NCBI RefSeq assembly: GCF_002261335.1
Contig: NZ_NEVL01000003.1
Coordinates: 682,001-746,000 of the forward strand
Source of the DNA: Bordetella genomosp. 1
GTDB taxonomy: Bacteria; Pseudomonadota; Gammaproteobacteria; Burkholderiales; Burkholderiaceae_B
Direction: 5' to 3'
DNA length: 64,000 nucleotides
Shown: positions 29,400 to 41,515 of the stretch, in pieces
Position numbering within the stretch: the stretch's first letter is position 1
Layout: each line of letters opens with the position of its first letter
Notes under the pieces: generated by a model
Told to the model about the DNA's origin: nothing
The model's input: the letters and a program-made list of their open reading frames with translations, nothing else
The model's database searches: none
Position numbers and translations under genes: made by a program

Positions 29400-30956
29400 T
29401 CACGCGGCCGCCCGCACTCCCTGGCCCTGGCGCTGCAAGCCCGCCGCGCGCAGGAAGCGCTGGCCCAGATCGTGCACCGCGAGCTCCTCGCGGCCGCCGC
29501 GCGGCGCCGTGCCGCCGGCGTTCCACAGCAGGTAATCGGTGCGGCCGTCGGGCTCGCCCAGCACGCCATAGACGCCCTCCATGATGGGCACGTGGTCGCC
29601 ATAGACGCACAGCGACGCCGGGCGATCCAGCGCGCGCATGGTATCGCTCAGGTGCACGAACATGCGGTCGGCGTTGCGCAGGTGGCGCACATAGGCGGCC
29701 AGCTCGTCGCAGCCGTCCGGCAGCGCGCCCAGGAACAGCGCCTCGCGCTCGGCCTGCGACACGGTCTCCCAGTGCAGCGGACCGTGGTTTTCCATCGTGA
29801 TCACGTGCACGTAGAGCGGCTGGTCGCCGGCCTCGCGCAGCAGCCGGGCCACGTGTTCGGCCACCGGCATGTCGCCGACATAGGCGCCCACCCGGTCCTG
29901 CGGGGCGAACGCGGAGATGTCGGTGAAGGCGTCGAAGCCCAGCCGCGGCAGCACGCGGTCGCGCCGGTAGAAGCTGGCGTGGTACGGGTGCACGCACACG
30001 GTGCGGTAGCCCCACTCGCGCAGGTGCGAGGCGATCGTCGGCACGGGCCGCCGGCCGAGGCTGCGATACGGGTTGTAGCGGTGCACGCCCAGCTCTTCGG
30101 CCGACACGCCCGACAGAAAGCCGAACTCCGAGCGCACCGTGTTCGCGCCCCAGGCCGCCACCCGCAGGCGCCCGGTCGCGACCGCCTCGGCGCGCAGCGT
30201 GTCCCAGCCGGCCAGCACCTCGGGCCGCACCAGCGGATAGCGGGCGCGCGGATCGAAGAACGACTCGCTCTGGATCGACACCAGGTGCGGCAGCGCCGCC
30301 GCGGGTTGCGGGCGCAAATGCACGAACGGAAAGCCGCTCAGCGGCCGCGGCGGGGAACGGCGCTCCGCGCGGCCGTAGGTCCACAGCAAGGCGGCGAGGC
30401 CGGCGCGGCGCAGGTCGGCCGAGGCGCGAAACGACGCGGCCGGCAGCCAGCGCGCGGCGACCAGGGTCAGCGCCATGCCACCCGCCACCAGCAACGCCAC
30501 CGCGCCCAGCCAGCGGCCCGCGGTGGCGCCATAGGCCGACTCGAAGCGGAACGCCAGCGCCACGCACAACGCATAGCCGACGATCGGCACGACCAGGCCG
30601 GCCCAGCCCAGGAACGGCAGGTAGAGCCGCGGATGGCGCATCGCGTCGATGAAGTACTCGAAGTCGGCCGTGACGAACGGCTCGCGCAGGGAGCGGAACT
30701 TGGCGTTGTTGACCGCCACCAGCACGCCCTGGATCACGAACACATTCGCCGCCGCGAACGCCGGGCGGCGGAACAGCGCCAGCTCCAGGCCGAAGGCGAC
30801 CGTCCACACCCCCACGTGCACCCAGAGCGACGACAGCGGCCGGCGCCAGGGCGCGCGCGGGCGCGGCTGCAAGGCCTGTTCCAGCACGAAGCTCGCCAGC
30901 AGCCCGATGGCCCAGGGCAGCGCCAGCGCGGAATAGGCGGACCAGAACTCACTCAC
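29400..30956 (-). CDS. wcbQ: LtaS/MdoB-type membrane phosphotransferase (sulfatase fold), WcbQ-like
   Basis: This 518-residue protein has about four or five membrane helices in the first 190 residues and then a large alkaline-phosphatase-superfamily domain. Catalytic features of LtaS/MdoB enzymes are all visible: metal ligand Glu in VSIQSESFFDP, nucleophile Thr in GANTVRSEFGFLSG, HPYHASFYRRD, ITMENHGP and the metal pair Asp-His in YGDHVPIM. Such enzymes transfer phosphoglycerol or phosphoethanolamine from a phospholipid to a periplasmic-face acceptor. The start is GTG, overlapping the SDR stop by 8 bp. Last gene of the 12-gene capsule operon. Order kpsS-SDR-this gene matches wcbO-wcbP-wcbQ in Burkholderia. 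Its acceptor is unknown; a capsule lipid is my inference. Confidence 0.82.
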   Translation of the reverse strand: MSEFWSAYSALALPWAIGLLASFVLEQALQPRPRAPWRRPLSSLWVHVGVWTVAFGLELALFRRPAFAAANVFVIQGVLVAVNNAKFRSLREPFVTADFEYFIDAMRHPRLYLPFLGWAGLVVPIVGYALCVALAFRFESAYGATAGRWLGAVALLVAGGMALTLVAARWLPAASFRASADLRRAGLAALLWTYGRAERRSPPRPLSGFPFVHLRPQPAAALPHLVSIQSESFFDPRARYPLVRPEVLAGWDTLRAEAVATGRLRVAAWGANTVRSEFGFLSGVSAEELGVHRYNPYRSLGRRPVPTIASHLREWGYRTVCVHPYHASFYRRDRVLPRLGFDAFTDISAFAPQDRVGAYVGDMPVAEHVARLLREAGDQPLYVHVITMENHGPLHWETVSQAEREALFLGALPDGCDELAAYVRHLRNADRMFVHLSDTMRALDRPASLCVYGDHVPIMEGVYGVLGEPDGRTDYLLWNAGGTAPRGGREELAVHDLGQRFLRAAGLQRQGQGVRAAA

Positions 30957-31716
30957 GATAGCCCAGCCTTCTCAGGATGAAACCCGACACGGCAGGGTGG
31001 ATGCCGGCCAGCAGCCAGCAGCCGAAGTTGAGCGGGAACGGGAAGCTGATGCGGGCGCGGTTGGCCGCCAGGCCGCGGCGGATGCGTGCCGCGGCGCGCG
31101 CCGGCTGCCACAGAAAGGGCTTGGGACCGGGCATGGCGTCGCACATGGGCGACGCGACATAGCCCGGCATGATCACATTGAACTGCACGCCAAACGGCGC
31201 CATCGCATCGCGCATCGCCTCGCCATAGGCCTTGAGCGCCGCCTTGCTGGCGCTGTAGCTGGGCGTCTCCGGCAAGCCGCGCCACGCGGCCAGCGAGCTG
31301 ATGAGCGCCACCTGGCCGCGCCGGCGCGCGCGCATGTGCGGCAGCACGCCCTGGACGGTGGCCATCGCCGCCCGCACGTTCACATCGATCAGCATGCGCG
31401 CCTCGGCCACGTCCTCGCCCTGGCCGTCGGCGCGGGCGTGGATGTTGACGCCGGCGTTCACGATCGCGAGGTCGGGCACGCCGGCCGCGCAGACCTCGGC
31501 CAGCCATTGGTCGACCGCCTCGATGTCGCGCACGTCCAGCACCCGCGTGAGCACGCGCGCGCCGCGCGCCTGGCATTGCGCCGCGATGTCCGCGAGCCGG
31601 TCTTCGCGCCGGCCCTGCAGGATCAGCGTGGTGGACGGCGCGGCGTAGGCCAGCGCGAGGGCCGCGCCGATGCCGCCGGTCGCGCCGGTGATGAGTACCG
31701 ATCCGGGTCGCTTCAT
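30949..31716 (-). CDS. wcbP: Short-chain dehydrogenase/reductase, WcbP-like
   Basis: This 255-residue classical SDR has the cofactor motif LITGATGGIGAALAL, VLDVRD, IVNAGVN, ISSLAAW and catalytic YSASK. The C-terminal 60 residues (ISFPFPLNFGCWLLAGIHPAVSGFILRRLGY) are markedly hydrophobic, as in SDRs that act on membrane lipids, for example 3-ketosphinganine reductases. The ATG at 31716 overlaps the kpsS stop (ATGA) and the stop overlaps the LtaS-like gene, so all are coupled. I infer reduction of the ketone made by the oxoamine synthase. The sequence alone proves only the SDR fold, and a sugar or other ketone substrate is possible. Confidence 0.85.
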   Translation of the reverse strand: MKRPGSVLITGATGGIGAALALAYAAPSTTLILQGRREDRLADIAAQCQARGARVLTRVLDVRDIEAVDQWLAEVCAAGVPDLAIVNAGVNIHARADGQGEDVAEARMLIDVNVRAAMATVQGVLPHMRARRRGQVALISSLAAWRGLPETPSYSASKAALKAYGEAMRDAMAPFGVQFNVIMPGYVASPMCDAMPGPKPFLWQPARAAARIRRGLAANRARISFPFPLNFGCWLLAGIHPAVSGFILRRLGYRE

Positions 31717-32933
31717 AGCAGCGCCTCCAGGGGTGAGCGCGGCCGCGTCATGCGTGCCACCGCGTTGCGCACGGCCAGGCGGATGCCCTGCGTGCTGTAG
31801 AAGCCGCCGTTGATCTGGGTGGTATGGATCACGATGCTGCGAAACGCGCGGTACAGCACCGCGTCGGGCGGCGCGGCGTCGCGCCAGAACGCATCGAGGC
31901 CGTGCTGCCAGGTCAGGCCCGGCAGCGCGTAGATCGGCGTGGCGAGCGCCAGCGTCGGGCAGCCATGGTCGAGCGCGGCCGTGCCCACGGTGGAGTTCAC
32001 GGTCACCACGCCGCGCGCATGCCGCAGCACGGTGGGCAGGTGGCCCGACTCGAGATAGCGCACCCGCTCGCGCAGGCCGTAATGGGCAGCGCGCTCGGCC
32101 ACCATCGCGCCGTGGTCGGCAAAGCCGGGATCGAGCGGATGATTCTTCACCACCAGCAGCGCCTCGGCCGGGGCATGCTGCGCGAACGAGCGCATGACCT
32201 CGTCGACCAGCTCGCGCATCGAGCCGTAGCGCGAGTGATCGCGGATCTGCGCGTCGCTCTCGAGCTGCAGCGGCAGCAGGAAGTACGGCTGGCGCCCCTG
32301 GGCCAGCACGGCCACCGTGTGCGCGTCTTCCTGCACCTTGCGCCGCAGGGAGAAGGCGCGGCGCACATAGGCGCCGTACTCGCGCGCGGCGCCATACGGG
32401 GCGTGGGTGCGATAGCGCGGATAGAAGATCGGATTCCAGGCGCTGAAGCTGTGATACGCCACGTCGTGCCAGGCCCGCAGCCAGAACGGCGCGGCGAACG
32501 CGCGCGCGGGCTCGGCGCCGGCACGGCCGGCCGCTTCCAGGTACCAGGCGGGATCGCGCGGCAGCGCCGAATGCGCGTTCACGCCGCCGCGTTCCAGCGT
32601 GACCCAGTGCGGCCGGAAGTAGCCTTCCTCGAACACGTGCACGCGCAGGCCGCGCTCGCGCGCCCGCGCCACGGCCGGCCGGTGGATCGGCCGGCGGTCG
32701 CCGAACAGCACCACGTCGGTGGCCTGGCTGCGCTCGAACTGGCGCTCGTAGAAGGCCGCGCTGTCCTCGGCACGGCCGCGGTACGACACCGCATTGCCGC
32801 CGCGCCAATAGGCCTGGTCGCCGACCGTATAGTTGACCTTGGCGACCTTGTGCCCGGCCTGGCGCAACGCCAGCGCCAGGCAGGCGAAGAACGGCGAACA
32901 TACGCCCTGGAGAAACAGAAAACTCGCGTGCAT
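31713..32933 (-). CDS. kpsS: Capsule polysaccharide beta-Kdo transferase KpsS (WcbO-like)
   Basis: This 406-residue cytoplasmic glycosyltransferase is of the KpsS family, which in E. coli and Neisseria adds the first beta-Kdo to (lyso)phosphatidylglycerol to begin the capsule linker. Family marks are FLFLQGVCSPFFACLALALRQAGHKVAKVNY, VLFGDRRPIHRPA, VFEEGYFRPHWVTLERGGVN, LLPLQLESDAQIRDHS, VKNHPLDPGF and GVVTVNSTVGTAALDHGCPT. It overlaps the SDR gene by 4 bp and lies 3 bp after kpsC. Its presence shows that this capsule uses a Kdo linker rather than the TviF-type glycolipid terminus of Salmonella Vi. CMP-Kdo genes are not in the window, so CMP-Kdo must come from LPS synthesis. Confidence 0.92.
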   Translation of the reverse strand: MHASFLFLQGVCSPFFACLALALRQAGHKVAKVNYTVGDQAYWRGGNAVSYRGRAEDSAAFYERQFERSQATDVVLFGDRRPIHRPAVARARERGLRVHVFEEGYFRPHWVTLERGGVNAHSALPRDPAWYLEAAGRAGAEPARAFAAPFWLRAWHDVAYHSFSAWNPIFYPRYRTHAPYGAAREYGAYVRRAFSLRRKVQEDAHTVAVLAQGRQPYFLLPLQLESDAQIRDHSRYGSMRELVDEVMRSFAQHAPAEALLVVKNHPLDPGFADHGAMVAERAAHYGLRERVRYLESGHLPTVLRHARGVVTVNSTVGTAALDHGCPTLALATPIYALPGLTWQHGLDAFWRDAAPPDAVLYRAFRSIVIHTTQINGGFYSTQGIRLAVRNAVARMTRPRSPLEALL

Positions 32934-32936
32934 GAC

Positions 32937-36037
<3,101 letters not shown>

Positions 36038-36048
36038 GAACCCTCCGT

Positions 36049-37338
36049 TTACAGACGCACGTCGGCAGCGTCGGCCGGCAGCACGTACTTCAGGTCATAG
36101 AGGATGTGGGCGGGCTTGCCCAGCTTGCGGATCTCGTCGGCGCCCATCTTCACGAACTGCTCGTGCGACACGGCCAGGATCACGGCGTCGTACTTGCCGG
36201 CCTGCGGGGTCTCGACCGGCGTGATGCCGTACTCGTGCTCGGCCTCTTCCTTCTCGACCCACGGATCGTAGACGTCCACGGCGACGTTGTATTCGCCGAG
36301 TTCCTTGACGATGTCGACCACGCGGGTGTTGCGCAGGTCGGGGCAGTTTTCCTTGAAGGTCAGGCCCATCACCAGCACGCGCGCGCCTTCCACGTAGATG
36401 CGCTTCTTGGTCATCGCCTTGACCAGCTGCGACACCACGTAGCCGCCCATCGAGTCGTTCAGGCGGCGCCCGGCCAGGATGATCTCGGGGTGGTAGCCGA
36501 TGGCCTGCGCCTTGTGCGTCAGGTAGTACGGGTCCACGCCGATGCAGTGGCCGCCCACCAGGCCCGGACGGAACGGCAGGAAGTTCCACTTGGTGCCGGC
36601 GGCCTGCAGCACGGCCTCGGTGTCGATGCCCATCTTGTTGAAGATGAGCGCGAGCTCGTTGATGAGCGCGATGTTGACGTCGCGCTGGGTGTTCTCGATC
36701 ACCTTGGCGGCCTCGGCCACGCGGATGCTCGGCGCCTTGTGGGTGCCGGCCACGATGATCTCTTTGTAGAGCTGGTCGACCAGCTCGGCCACTTCCGGCG
36801 TCGAGCCCGAGGTCACCTTCTTGATGGTGCTGACGCGGTGCGCCTTGTCGCCCGGGTTGATGCGCTCCGGGCTGTAGCCGGCGTAGAAGTCCACGTTGAA
36901 CTTCAGGCCCGACACGCGCTCGAGCACCGGCACGCAGTCTTCCTCGGTGGCGCCCGGGTACACGGTCGATTCGTAGATCACGATGTCGCCGCGCTTGAGC
37001 ACCGCGCCGATGGTCTCGCTCGCCTTGACCAGCGGGGTCAGGTCGGGCTGGCGGTACTCGTCGATCGGGGTGGGCACGGTCACGATGAACACGTTGGCGC
37101 GGCCCAGCTGCTCGCGCTCGGTGGTGTAGCTCAGGCCCTTGGCCGATGCCAGCTCGGCGTCGTCGACTTCGAGCGTGTGGTCGTGGCCGGCCTGCAGGGC
37201 CTTCACGCGGCGTTCGTTGATGTCGAAGCCGATGACCTCGCGCTTCTTGCCGAATTCGACGGCGAGCGGCAGGCCGACATAGCCCAGGCCGACGACGGCG
37301 AGCTTGATCTGGTCCACGGATTTAAGCAATTGCGACAT
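36049..37338 (-). CDS. wbpO: UDP-N-acetyl-D-hexosamine 6-dehydrogenase, WbpO/TviB type
   Basis: This 429-residue enzyme oxidises UDP-HexNAc to UDP-HexNAc uronic acid with 2 NAD+. It has the N-terminal fold [75 protein letters not shown], and the catalytic cysteine in [16 protein letters not shown]. The C-terminal domain is [29 protein letters not shown] and the length mark the TviB/WbpO branch and not UDP-glucose dehydrogenase. It makes the capsule precursor with WbpP, and it indicates a HexNAcA-containing, negatively charged capsule. Confidence 0.93.
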   Translation of the reverse strand: MSQLLKSVDQIKLAVVGLGYVGLPLAVEFGKKREVIGFDINERRVKALQAGHDHTLEVDDAELASAKGLSYTTEREQLGRANVFIVTVPTPIDEYRQPDLTPLVKASETIGAVLKRGDIVIYESTVYPGATEEDCVPVLERVSGLKFNVDFYAGYSPERINPGDKAHRVSTIKKVTSGSTPEVAELVDQLYKEIIVAGTHKAPSIRVAEAAKVIENTQRDVNIALINELALIFNKMGIDTEAVLQAAGTKWNFLPFRPGLVGGHCIGVDPYYLTHKAQAIGYHPEIILAGRRLNDSMGGYVVSQLVKAMTKKRIYVEGARVLVMGLTFKENCPDLRNTRVVDIVKELGEYNVAVDVYDPWVEKEEAEHEYGITPVETPQAGKYDAVILAVSHEQFVKMGADEIRKLGKPAHILYDLKYVLPADAADVRL

Positions 37339-37359
37339 GAAACACCTTCTGCAAAAAAA

Positions 37360-38457
37360 TCAATTGGCGCCGACACGTTGGCCGACGATCAGTACCTGCA
37401 CGATCGGGGTGATGATCTTCTCCCACTCGTAGATCGGCGCGTTGCTGACATACACCACGTCCTCGGGCTTGAGCTCGAACTGCTTGGCCAGGAACATGGA
37501 TTCGGGATTGCGCATGTTGAGACGGAACACGGTCGGATGCGGCGTGCCGTTGGCGTTCTGGCCATCGAGCCGGAACACGAACACCCCGGTGGCATCGGCC
37601 GCGCGATCGTTCAGGCCGCCCGCCACGCCCAGCGCATCCAGCAGATTAGTCTGCTTGGACGGCAGCTCGTGCAGGCCGGGCTTGGTGATGGCGCCCATCG
37701 CGACGAAGCGCTTCAGGTTGGGCTCGACCACCACTTCCGAGCGCGGCTCGACGGCCACGTTGCGGCCGTTGAGCAGCTGCTGGTAGGGAATGCGCTTGAC
37801 CTGCTTGCCGGTGCGGATCACCACGTCGGCCTGGTACGGCGGCAGCGTCGAGCCGCCCGCCTGCGTGATGGCGTCGAGCGCGGTCAGCGGGCCCTTGTTG
37901 CCGCCGAAGCGGCCCGGACGCGGCACGGCGCCGGCCACCAGCACGGAGTTGGAGCGGTCGTCCGCGAGGTCGACCATGACCTGCGGCTGCACGGCCGCGC
38001 TGGCGCTCAGCGCCCCGCGGATCTGCTTTTCGATGGCCTCGAGCGACTTGCCCTTGACCTTGAGGCGGCCGGCATACGGCACCGAGATCACGCCCGAGGA
38101 ATCGACGCGCACCGATTCGAACACGGTGCCGCCCTGGGCCAGCGGCGCGAACAGGCCGCCCTCCATGCTGTCGGCCACCAGGATGCGCAGCACGTCGCCG
38201 GGCATGACGGTCATGTTGCCGACGTAGCCGTCGCTGGTGGCGCCTTCGGCGTCGTCGTTGTGACGCACCAGCACATAGGGCGCGATCGTGTCGGCGCGCA
38301 CGTCGACCAGCTCGTACGCACCGGGCTCGGTGGCGCCGGCTTGGGTGCCGCCGTCGAGAATGGCGCCGCGGGACGGGCCCGAGCCCGAGAGAATGCCGCA
38401 GCCGGAAAGGGACAACACCGCCAGGACACCCAGCAGTCGCAGTATGTTCTTATTCAT
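37360..38457 (-). CDS. wza: Outer-membrane capsule export lipoprotein, Wza/OPX family
   Basis: This 365-residue outer-membrane polysaccharide export protein has a lipoprotein signal peptide with lipobox LSLSGC (Cys20). A Poly_export domain follows (VMPGDVLRILVADS, VDSSGVISVPYAGRLKVKGKSLEAIEKQIRGAL), then two SLBB repeats (VLVAGAVPRPGRFGGNKGPLTALDAITQAGG and FVAMGAITKPGLHELPSKQTNLLDALGVAGGL) and a C-terminal hydrophobic helix that would line the outer-membrane pore (IYEWEKIITPIVQVLIVGQ). It forms the channel continuous with KpsE. The start overlaps the SGNH gene stop by 8 bp. OPX proteins in kps loci are also called KpsD or WcbC; length here is Wza-like and not the longer KpsD. Confidence 0.92.
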   Translation of the reverse strand: MNKNILRLLGVLAVLSLSGCGILSGSGPSRGAILDGGTQAGATEPGAYELVDVRADTIAPYVLVRHNDDAEGATSDGYVGNMTVMPGDVLRILVADSMEGGLFAPLAQGGTVFESVRVDSSGVISVPYAGRLKVKGKSLEAIEKQIRGALSASAAVQPQVMVDLADDRSNSVLVAGAVPRPGRFGGNKGPLTALDAITQAGGSTLPPYQADVVIRTGKQVKRIPYQQLLNGRNVAVEPRSEVVVEPNLKRFVAMGAITKPGLHELPSKQTNLLDALGVAGGLNDRAADATGVFVFRLDGQNANGTPHPTVFRLNMRNPESMFLAKQFELKPEDVVYVSNAPIYEWEKIITPIVQVLIVGQRVGAN

Positions 38458-39379
38458 GCCCGTCTTGATACTCCGGAAAAGAAAAGGAATGGTGCCCGGC
38501 CCGTGCGGCGCCGGCGTGGCGCAGTTGCGCGCGCACCCGGTCCAGCATGTGATCGGCCAGCACCGCCTCGAAGCGTGGCGAGTAGTGATTGACGTCGGCC
38601 CCTTCCTTGTCGAGCAGGCTGGCTTCATCCCAGCCCTGCGCGATATCCAGCGGGTCCAGCACGGCCACGCCAGGCAGGCCGGCGGCGGCCTGCTTGACAC
38701 GGGTCACGTGCCGGCTGCGCGACACCATCTTGCGGCCATCGGGCCGCGCCACGTCGACATGCGTGACCGCCAGCAAAGGCTTGCCGGTCACGCGCGATAG
38801 GTAATGCAGGTCTGCCCGCACCTCGTCCTCGGTGTCCTCGGTGCAGACGGCGTTGCGCAAAACGCGCGCGCCGGCCGGCTTGAGCGCGTCGTCGATCACG
38901 TGATCGAACACAGGCTGCACAGCCTCGAACGCCTCGGGCAGCACGCGGCCGTTGCGCACCAGCGAGCGCCACCAGGCCATGCCCTCGTCGCCCAGCTCGC
39001 GCACCAGCTGGCGCACCACCAGGTTCTTCTGCAGGAACACGCCGTCGACGCTGACGCTGCGCTCGGCGGCCGCCTCCACCACCATCAGATCGGCGGTGCG
39101 CAGCTCGTCGGCCAGCGCCGGCGTCACGATCGGCACGCGGGCGGCCGGAAACAAAAACGGCAGCAGCTGCCGGTCCAGGCCGGTGCGCTCGGCGAGCCAG
39201 CGCACCCGCTGGGCCGCCTCGCGCGTGCTGTGGATGTAGCCGTTGATGCCGGAGGTGTAGAGACGGGCCGAGCCGCTTTCCTGCAGCAGCTTGACCGGGC
39301 GGTGCACGCGGCAGCTGCCCAGCACGAACAGGTTCGGGACCGGGGCGGCGCTCACGAGCGTGACGGCGGCTTGATTCAT
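38450..39379 (-). CDS. SGNH-like capsule protein related to the N-terminus of the TviD-like protein
   Basis: This 309-residue protein has no recognised named family. It shares an ordered set of motifs with the TviD-like protein at 48209-50389: GSCR near the N-terminus (GSCRVHRPV against GSCRVAGPM), then HSTREAAQ against HNTKETIQ, a V(E) segment near residue 100, LHYLSRVTGKPLLAVTHVD against LKQIAQILGQHFVLVTHCN, and NHYSPRFEAVLADHM against AHYTPAFARLVGKEI. The GSC serine and HY(S/T)P histidine are plausible catalytic residues of an SGNH esterase or O-acetyltransferase. It lacks the TPR region. It is embedded in the capsule operon between the TviE-like and wza genes. Possible roles are a second O-acetyltransferase, an esterase or an accessory subunit. 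Confidence 0.75.
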   Translation of the reverse strand: MNQAAVTLVSAAPVPNLFVLGSCRVHRPVKLLQESGSARLYTSGINGYIHSTREAAQRVRWLAERTGLDRQLLPFLFPAARVPIVTPALADELRTADLMVVEAAAERSVSVDGVFLQKNLVVRQLVRELGDEGMAWWRSLVRNGRVLPEAFEAVQPVFDHVIDDALKPAGARVLRNAVCTEDTEDEVRADLHYLSRVTGKPLLAVTHVDVARPDGRKMVSRSRHVTRVKQAAAGLPGVAVLDPLDIAQGWDEASLLDKEGADVNHYSPRFEAVLADHMLDRVRAQLRHAGAARAGHHSFSFPEYQDGHE

Positions 39380-39389
39380 GCTCGGCTCC

Positions 39390-41474
39390 TCAAGGGGTCT
39401 GGTAGCAGCGCACGGTCGACGCGATCATCTGCGACAGCGAGAAGCGCGCGGTGGCCCACTGGCGCGCGCGCTCGGCGATCTGCGCGTCGGCCTGGCGCAT
39501 CTCGTGCAGACGGGTGAGCGCCTGCGCCACGTCGTCGGCCGTGACCGTATCGGCGGGCAGCGTGAGGCCGGTCACGCCCTCCTGCACCGCCTCGCCGGCG
39601 CCGCCGGCCAGCGTGGTCACCACGGGCACGCCGGAGAATTGCGCCTCGATCAGCACGTTGGGCAAGCCTTCGAAACGTGACAGCAACAAAAAAGCGTCGA
39701 ACTGAGTCAGCCAGTAGCCGACACGCTTGGACAGCCCGGTGAACAGAATGCGGTCGGCCATGCCGATGCGCTGTGCGAACTCCTTCACCGGCTCGAGCAG
39801 CGGCCCGCCGCCGACCATCACGAAACGCGCGTGCGGATGGGTGGCGGCAAACTTCTGCGCCGCCTCGACCCACAGGAACGGCCGCTTGTTGTCGTCCACC
39901 CGCATCACGGTGCCGACCGTGAAGGTCTGGTCCGGCGTGCGCGCGTTGAACTGCGCCATCATGCCGAGCGCGGTCTCGTCGCTGTTGGGCTTGAGCGGCG
40001 CCAGGCCGTTGTAGACCACCGGGATGCGGCGCGCGTCCACGTTCAGCCACTCGGCGTAGCGGTGGGCGGCGAACTGCGAGTTCGAGCTCAGCACCACGCC
40101 GCGCATCTTGAGCAGCTCGGAATAGATCGTGTCGTACTCGACGCGATAGCGGTCGGGCCGGTCGACGGGCGGCATGGTGCGCACCGACAGCACGATGCGC
40201 GGCACGCCCGCCAGCAACGCGGCCAGCGCGGTGGCGAAGATCGAGCCGTCCTGCCAGATGTGCACCACCTGCGGCACCGACGAGCGCATCACGTCGGTCA
40301 GCTTGGTCGTGCCCTCGATGATCTGCTTGGGCAGAAAGCGCAGGTATTCGCGGTAAGGCGCGAGCAGCGACGAGTATTCGCAGCCGCCCCAGGCCTGCAT
40401 GTCGGCGTACACCGACACGGGAATGCCGTTGTCGCGCAGCGTGGCGGCGAAGAAATCGGCGCCCTCGCGGCTGCGCAGCGAGCGGCACACCACCTGCACC
40501 GGGCCCACCACGCCGTAGCCGGCGATCGAGTTGCCCGACTGGATCGCGGTCTGCAAGGCCACCGCCGTGTTGACGAACTGGCGCTCGGCCCCGCCGGCGC
40601 CCAGCGAGCCGTTGATCATCAGCACGGTGCCGACGAAGGACTCCGGACCGGCGTCGTACTCGGCGTTGCGGCGCTTGCCGATCTCCTGGAACAGGCGCTC
40701 CAGCACCAGGATGCTGACCGGCACGTCGCGGCCCTCGCCGTCCACGCCCAGCAGGCGCAGCGCGGCGATGTCATTGTCGAGCTCGCCGAGCCGGCGCGCC
40801 ACCTTGCGCCCGGCGTCGCCGAGCGCGCCGGCGCCGTTGCGCAGCACCGAGCGGGCACGCCAGAGCGCGCCGCGGCGCACCAGCGACTGGGCCCAGCTCA
40901 CGTAGCCGTTCTCGAAGCCCGGGTGCTCCTGCACCAGGCGGGCGAAGCAGGCTTCCGCATTCTCGGCGTTGCCGATCTCGTCCCAGCTCTTGGCCTCGAG
41001 CAGGATGTCGCGGGCGCTGGTGCTGCCGCCGGCGAAATACAGTTCGAGTTCGCCGCGGGCCGCATCCACGCCGAGCTGGCGCTTCACGCCGCGCAGCATC
41101 AGGATGAAAGCATCCGACGAGTCGGGGAAACGCTGATGGATGCTGCGCCACACGGCCAGGCTCTCGTCGGGCTTGTGGGCGGCCTCGAGGCTGCGCGCCA
41201 CCAGCACCTGGAACAGCTCGGTTTCCGGATAGCGGCGCACATACTCCATCAGGCGCGGCACCGCGCCATGCGGATCCGCGCTCGCCACGTGCTGCTCGAG
41301 CAGCTTGCGCGCCTCCAGCAGGGTGTCGCGCGAGGGCTCTTCGGTCTGCGGCTCGGCGGTCACGGCGGCGGCCAGCATGTCCACCACCGACAGGGTGGCC
41401 GGACGGCCGCCCGCCGGCGCGTCCGAGCTCTCGGCCCGGCGCGGCTTGCGGATACGTGAGAGAAAGGAAAACAT
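39390..41474 (-). CDS. TviE-like GT4 glycosyltransferase with N-terminal helical-repeat region
   Basis: This protein of about 694 residues has an N-terminal half that is alpha-helical and TPR-like (LMEYVRRYPETELFQVLVARSLE, WRSIHQRFPDSSDAFILMLRGVKRQL). The C-terminal half is a GT-B fold: LMINGSLGAGGAERQFVNTAVAL, VHIWQDGS, VGTVMRVDDNKRPFLWVEAAQKF, MVGGGPLLEPVKEFA, and the GT4 signature FEGLPNVLIEAQFSGVPVVTTLAGGAGEAV with its EX7E-type pattern. This build resembles TviE, the Vi polymerase. Given the neighbouring GalNAcA genes it is my candidate for the polymerase. The ATG at 41474 fits the gap after kpsE. It is longer than Salmonella TviE (578). Confidence 0.82.
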   Translation of the reverse strand: MFSFLSRIRKPRRAESSDAPAGGRPATLSVVDMLAAAVTAEPQTEEPSRDTLLEARKLLEQHVASADPHGAVPRLMEYVRRYPETELFQVLVARSLEAAHKPDESLAVWRSIHQRFPDSSDAFILMLRGVKRQLGVDAARGELELYFAGGSTSARDILLEAKSWDEIGNAENAEACFARLVQEHPGFENGYVSWAQSLVRRGALWRARSVLRNGAGALGDAGRKVARRLGELDNDIAALRLLGVDGEGRDVPVSILVLERLFQEIGKRRNAEYDAGPESFVGTVLMINGSLGAGGAERQFVNTAVALQTAIQSGNSIAGYGVVGPVQVVCRSLRSREGADFFAATLRDNGIPVSVYADMQAWGGCEYSSLLAPYREYLRFLPKQIIEGTTKLTDVMRSSVPQVVHIWQDGSIFATALAALLAGVPRIVLSVRTMPPVDRPDRYRVEYDTIYSELLKMRGVVLSSNSQFAAHRYAEWLNVDARRIPVVYNGLAPLKPNSDETALGMMAQFNARTPDQTFTVGTVMRVDDNKRPFLWVEAAQKFAATHPHARFVMVGGGPLLEPVKEFAQRIGMADRILFTGLSKRVGYWLTQFDAFLLLSRFEGLPNVLIEAQFSGVPVVTTLAGGAGEAVQEGVTGLTLPADTVTADDVAQALTRLHEMRQADAQIAERARQWATARFSLSQMIASTVRCYQTP

Positions 41475-41515
41475 GGCTGATCTCGCTTTCGGCTGGGGTC
41501 GGCCGCCCGGGGCGG

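Noticed and set aside
36049-37338. UDP-glucose 6-dehydrogenase
   Set aside because: Motifs and length fit the WbpO/TviB branch acting on UDP-HexNAc, and the neighbour is a WbpP/TviC-type epimerase.
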